From Gelidibacter algens (GTDB lineage Bacteria > Bacteroidota > Bacteroidia > Flavobacteriales > Flavobacteriaceae): a DNA stretch of 37,649 nt. Of the stretch, positions 34,853 to 37,649 are shown one piece after another; within the stretch, counting starts at the first letter, position 1; each line of letters begins with the position of its first letter. Location of the stretch: NCBI RefSeq assembly GCF_001678675.1, contig NZ_LZRN01000040.1:1-37649 (forward strand). Direction: 5' to 3'. Position numbers and translations under genes: made by a program. The notes under the pieces were generated by a model. It made no database searches. It was given only the letters and a program-made list of their open reading frames with translations, and was not told the origin of the DNA.

Positions 34853-36871
34853 TTAAAGTCTAGAAATGTTTTTTGACTCCGTAACCAAAGCCTCATTAGT
34901 ATCCTCTAATCCAGAGGCAACAAAGGTGTTAATATCTTCATTTTTGTCTAGACCTTGTTCCAATAATACCCTAAGCGTAATCATAGTGGCAATACGCGTG
35001 CCCACTTTTTTAGCTGCTGTATTAAACCAAGGATGCAAGTCGTCATAACTCACATTTTTTGCATGTTCTTGGATTTCAGCTTTCGTTTTTAACTGTTTTT
35101 CTTCGGGAAGATTGGTGTACTTTTTTCCTAGTTGCTGAATGATATCAATCGCCTTTCGCTGTGGTTGGTTATTTTGAGCTTTTGATTGTTTCTCAGATTG
35201 TTTTTCACCACTCCCAACACTTTGTGATTCCTTGGCCCAAGAATCACGTAAGCCAACTGTTTTATTGAACATTAGCTTTTCAGCAGATGAATCTTTGTCT
35301 ACATTAAAATAGCCCAGGCGTTGAAATTGATAACGCTCTCCAATTTTTGCGTCTTTTAAACTCGGTTCTACATATGCTGTTATAATTTTTAAGGATTCCG
35401 GATTTAAAAACTCCATAAAATCCTTTTCAGGATGTGCATCTGGAGACTCATCCATAAACAGACGGTCATATTCACGAACTTCAGCCTTAATAGCATGCTT
35501 AATAGACACCCAATGTAAGGTTCCCTTCACTTTTTTAGAAGTATCTTCAGTATAGGTACAGTGAATTTCAGTAATGTTCCCAGCAGCATCCTTAACCACA
35601 CGTTCACCTTTAATGATGTAAGCATTTTTTAAACGCACTTCTTTCCCTAAGGTCAACCTGAAATAGTTGCTGCTTGCTTGTTCTTTAAAATCGTCTCTTT
35701 CAATATATAATTCTCGAGAAAAAGGTACTTTCCTGAAACCTGCACTGTCATCTTCCTGATTGTTTTCAGCTTCCAACCACTCCTCTTTTCCTTCTGGATA
35801 GTTGGTGATTACCAATTTTACGGGATCCAAAACGGCCATAACTCTTGGCGCTGTTTTATTTAAATCTTCTCTGATACAAAATTCTAACAATGCCACATCA
35901 ATAACATTATCACGTTTGGCAACCCCAACAGTTTCAACAAATTTACGAATAGCATTGGGTGTATAACCACGCCGGCGCAAGCCAGAAATGGTAGGCATAC
36001 GCGGATCATCCCATCCGGAAACAATGTTATCTTCTACCAATTTAAGCAACTTCCGTTTGCTCATAATGGTATAACTCAGGTTTAAACGCGCAAATTCGCG
36101 TTGTTTTGGACGTATGGTGTCTGATGCGACTACTTGGTCCAAGAACCAGTCATAAAGCTCTCTGTGAGGCTTAAATTCAAGCGAGCATAAACTGTGCGAG
36201 ATACGTTCTAGGTAATCACTTTCGCCATGCGTCCAATCATACATTGGGTAAATGCACCAATCGTTACCCGTTCTGTGGTGATGTTTTTTCAAAACACGGT
36301 ACATCAATGGGTCACGCATCAACATGTTGGTATGTTTCATATCAATTCTGGCACGCAACACATGAGAACCTTCTTCACATTCCCCATTTTTCATTTTTTG
36401 GAAAAGTTCAAGATTTTCGGCAATACTTCTATTGCGATATGGTCCATCCACTCCCGGTTGGGTTGGCGTTCCCTTTTGCTCAGCCATAGCTTGAGAAGAT
36501 TGCGAATCCACATAGGCTTTCCCTTCTTTAATAAGATAGACGGCCCAATCATACAACTGTTGAAAATAGTCAGAAGAATACAATTCCTTGGACCAGGTAT
36601 AGCCTAACCAAGAAATATCCTCTTTAATGGCATCTACATATTCTTGTTCTTCCTTAGCAGGATTGGTGTCATCAAACCGAAGGTTCACAGGCGCATTATA
36701 TCTTTCACCCAAACCAAAACTAATACCGATGGCTTTGGTGTGGCCAATATGTAAGTAACCGTTAGGCTCAGGAGGAAACCTAAATCTGAGGTCATCTTTA
36801 GACATTCCGTTGGTCAAATCTTCTTCTATAATGTGTTCAATAAAATTGAGTGATTTTGATTCTTCTGACAT
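34853..36871 (-). CDS. glnS: glutaminyl-tRNA synthetase with C-terminal extension
   Basis: A class I synthetase that charges tRNA-Gln directly. FPPEPNGYLHIGHTKAIGI holds the HIGH motif (41-44), and the second signature is MSKRK (270-274) in LSYTIMSKRKLLKLV. LRFDDTNPAKEEQEYVDAI and the two beta-barrel anticodon domains follow. At 672 residues it is about 115 longer than E. coli GlnRS. The extra part, from about residue 555 after a Gln/Lys/Ser-rich linker, reads AIDIIQQLGKKYTNLPEEKQ then a helical segment ending TMITLRVLLEQGL. Such C-terminal additions in some GlnRS are tRNA-binding YqeY-like modules. Whether this one is related is not clear. A -7 element lies at 36932-36939. Confidence 0.95.
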   Translation of the reverse strand: MSEESKSLNFIEHIIEEDLTNGMSKDDLRFRFPPEPNGYLHIGHTKAIGISFGLGERYNAPVNLRFDDTNPAKEEQEYVDAIKEDISWLGYTWSKELYSSDYFQQLYDWAVYLIKEGKAYVDSQSSQAMAEQKGTPTQPGVDGPYRNRSIAENLELFQKMKNGECEEGSHVLRARIDMKHTNMLMRDPLMYRVLKKHHHRTGNDWCIYPMYDWTHGESDYLERISHSLCSLEFKPHRELYDWFLDQVVASDTIRPKQREFARLNLSYTIMSKRKLLKLVEDNIVSGWDDPRMPTISGLRRRGYTPNAIRKFVETVGVAKRDNVIDVALLEFCIREDLNKTAPRVMAVLDPVKLVITNYPEGKEEWLEAENNQEDDSAGFRKVPFSRELYIERDDFKEQASSNYFRLTLGKEVRLKNAYIIKGERVVKDAAGNITEIHCTYTEDTSKKVKGTLHWVSIKHAIKAEVREYDRLFMDESPDAHPEKDFMEFLNPESLKIITAYVEPSLKDAKIGERYQFQRLGYFNVDKDSSAEKLMFNKTVGLRDSWAKESQSVGSGEKQSEKQSKAQNNQPQRKAIDIIQQLGKKYTNLPEEKQLKTKAEIQEHAKNVSYDDLHPWFNTAAKKVGTRIATMITLRVLLEQGLDKNEDINTFVASGLEDTNEALVTESKNISRL

Positions 36872-36931
36872 AATACGCTTACTTATTTCTTATTCATTAA
36901 TGTCTTTAAATGCGCAATACGCATCCAAATG

Positions 36932-36939
36932 CAAAATTA
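36932..36939 (-). promoter_or_regulatory. -7 promoter element (TAATTTTG) of glnS
   Basis: Minus-strand TAATTTTG, about 60 bases before the glnS ATG (36871), leaving a leader of about 50 bases. It is only 27 bases from the opposite-facing folB element, so the two divergent promoters are back to back. Confidence 0.45.
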
Positions 36940-36966
36940 GGGATTTTTTTAGTTCTATAAATGCCT

Positions 36967-36974
36967 TATTTTTG
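36967..36974 (+). promoter_or_regulatory. -7 promoter element (TATTTTTG) of folB
   Basis: TATTTTTG fits TAnnTTTG and ends 17 bases before ATG 36992. It overlaps the GTG at 36974 that would be the longer start, which argues for 36992. Confidence 0.45.
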
Positions 36975-36991
36975 TGGCTATAAATGGAATT

Positions 36992-37354
36992 ATGGGCATT
37001 ATAAAAGTTGAAAATATCAGGGTTTTTGCACACCATGGTTGTTTAAAGGAAGAGACAAAAATTGGTAGTGACTATCGTGTAGACCTTAAAGTGAAAGCAG
37101 ATTTGCAACCCTCTGCAACCACAGATAAATTAAGTGATACTGTGGATTATGTTTTGTTAAACAAGATTATCAAAGAAGAAATGCAGATCCCATCCTATTT
37201 GCTTGAAACGGTTGCCAAACGTATATTGAATCGTATTTTTAGAGAAGACCAGTTGGTTACAAAAGCCACGGTTTGCGTGAGTAAACTAAACCCTCCTATT
37301 GGTGGCGATGTGGAAAAAGTGACCATAAAAATGACAGAGAGGCGAAAAACATAG
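36992..37354 (+). CDS. folB: dihydroneopterin aldolase
   Basis: FolB cleaves 7,8-dihydroneopterin to 6-hydroxymethyl-7,8-dihydropterin and glycolaldehyde in folate synthesis. Starting at ATG 36992 the protein has 120 residues, the family length. The N-terminal IIKVENIRVFAHHGCLKEET supplies the G-x-x-x-E-E-type active-site loop (Glu of KEET). DTVDYVLLNKIIKEEM and the catalytic-lysine region LLETVAKRILNRIF follow, ending SKLNPPIGGDVEKVTIKM. The GTG at 36974 would add MAINGI, but it lies over the -7 element. It diverges from glnS and is followed by tRNA-Cys. Confidence 0.93.
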   Translation: MGIIKVENIRVFAHHGCLKEETKIGSDYRVDLKVKADLQPSATTDKLSDTVDYVLLNKIIKEEMQIPSYLLETVAKRILNRIFREDQLVTKATVCVSKLNPPIGGDVEKVTIKMTERRKT

Positions 37355-37406
37355 AACTATATAGCTTACCAAGTTTATTTTTTTTACTATTTGCACTTCC
37401 AAATTT

Positions 37407-37477
37407 GGCATCATGGCCGAGTGGCTAGGCAGAGGTCTGCAAAACCTTCTACAGCGGTTCGAATCCGCTTGATGCCT
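37407..37477 (+). tRNA. tRNA-Cys (anticodon GCA)
   Basis: A 71-nt cloverleaf. The acceptor stem is GGCATCA/TGATGCC with discriminator T (as expected for Cys), and the D arm is GCC...GGC. The anticodon stem GAGGT/ACCTT (one G-U pair) has loop CTGCAAA, giving anticodon GCA. A 4-nt variable loop and T arm AGCGG-TTCGAAT-CCGCT follow. CCA is not encoded. Confidence 0.97.
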
Positions 37478-37478
37478 C

Positions 37479-37509
37479 AAAAACCTTCAACTTTTGTTGA
37501 GGGTTTTTT
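37479..37509 (+). terminator. intrinsic terminator of tRNA-Cys
   Basis: AAACCTTCAAC (37481-37491), loop TTTT, GTTGAGGGTTT (37496-37506) is an 11-bp stem with one wobble, extended by flanking A/T pairs and ending in a T-run. It starts directly after the tRNA. Confidence 0.9.
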
Positions 37510-37548
37510 ATTTCCAATTTTTATAAAAAATTGATTAAAGTACATAAA

Positions 37549-37590
37549 CTTCTACAGCGGTTCTCCCGATGCGTCGGGACGCTTGATGCC
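37549..37590 (+). pseudogene. tRNA-Cys 3'-half remnant with inserted palindrome
   Basis: CTTCTACAGCGGTTC (37549-37563) and CGCTTGATGCC (37580-37590) repeat the variable region, T arm and acceptor 3' strand of the tRNA-Cys at 37407. The five bases GAATC of the T loop and stem are replaced by a 16-bp near-palindrome, TCCCGATGCGTCGGGA (37564-37579). The 5' half of the tRNA is missing, so no tRNA can be made. A terminator like that of the real gene follows. Confidence 0.8.
37564..37579. repeat. 16-bp inverted repeat TCCCGA-TGCG-TCGGGA inside the tRNA remnant
   Basis: TCCCGA and TCGGGA pair around TGCG. CCCGA/TCGGG palindromes of this kind are, to my recollection, scattered in intergenic DNA of many flavobacteria, so this may be a copy of a small dispersed palindromic element. 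No other copy was noticed in this window. Confidence 0.6.
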
Positions 37591-37592
37591 CC

Positions 37593-37623
37593 AAAAACCT
37601 AAAACTTTTGTTTGGGGTTTTTT
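37593..37623 (+). terminator. terminator-like hairpin of the tRNA remnant
   Basis: AAAAACCTAAAAC, loop TTTT, GTTTGGGGTTTTTT is homologous to the terminator at 37479-37509. One C-G pair of the original is an A-T pair here and one pair is lost. The stem is weaker but still followed by six T. Confidence 0.65.
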
Positions 37624-37649
37624 AGTTTTCCTAATTTTATTAAAAATTA

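Noticed and set aside
37549-37590. Second functional tRNA-Cys
   Set aside because: The 5' half, D arm and anticodon arm are missing and the T loop is replaced by a palindrome.

Overview
The window is AT-rich chromosomal DNA of a flavobacterium (Bacteroidota, most likely Flavobacteriaceae). The evidence is the set of Bacteroidota-typical proteins (DUF4837 lipoprotein, DUF4175 coiled-coil protein, bacterial GH3-like enzyme, GlnRS next to FolB), TAnnTTTG -7 promoter elements and the scarcity of Shine-Dalgarno sites. Genus cannot be fixed from the sequence.

Region 1 (1-12.4 kb, all minus strand) is a Wzx/Wzy-type surface polysaccharide (O-antigen or capsule) locus. In transcription order: a Wzz-like protein, rmlB-rmlA-rmlC-rmlD, a short unknown ORF, flippase wzx, a GT4 glycosyltransferase, wecD-like acetyltransferase, wecE aminotransferase, a polymerase-like membrane protein (wzy), a GT2 glycosyltransferase and a truncated GT4. 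RmlA/RmlB make dTDP-4-keto-6-deoxyglucose. RmlC/RmlD would turn it into dTDP-L-rhamnose, and WecE/WecD into dTDP-4-acetamido-4,6-dideoxygalactose. Four genes between 1.8 and 7.7 kb (wzy, wecD, GT4, wzx) are broken by single-base insertions. I count six, all +1, and removing them restores family-length proteins. GT2 and wecE in the same stretch are intact, and the remaining 30 kb shows no such lesion.

Region 2 (12.4-20.8 kb) holds an uncharacterised protein with a nucleoside-phosphorylase-like C-terminus, a GH3-like adenylating enzyme and an M23 peptidase on the minus strand, then tatA (+), a DUF4837 lipoprotein, a LysM lytic transglycosylase and pgk on the minus strand. Most concern the cell envelope.

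Region 3 (20.9-30.1 kb) holds holB (+), an OmpH/Skp-like lipoprotein, a SAM methyltransferase, mnmG, ybeY and a 1134-residue DUF4175 protein. mnmG is bracketed by two CACGTG palindromes that match the chromosomal ParB site parS.

Region 4 (30.1-37.6 kb) holds an AlkB-type membrane di-iron hydroxylase, gltX and an SPFH/Band-7 protein (all +), a 56-residue ORF and glnS (both -), divergent folB (+) and tRNA-Cys. A damaged copy of the tRNA 3' half, carrying an inserted 16-bp palindrome, follows with its own terminator.
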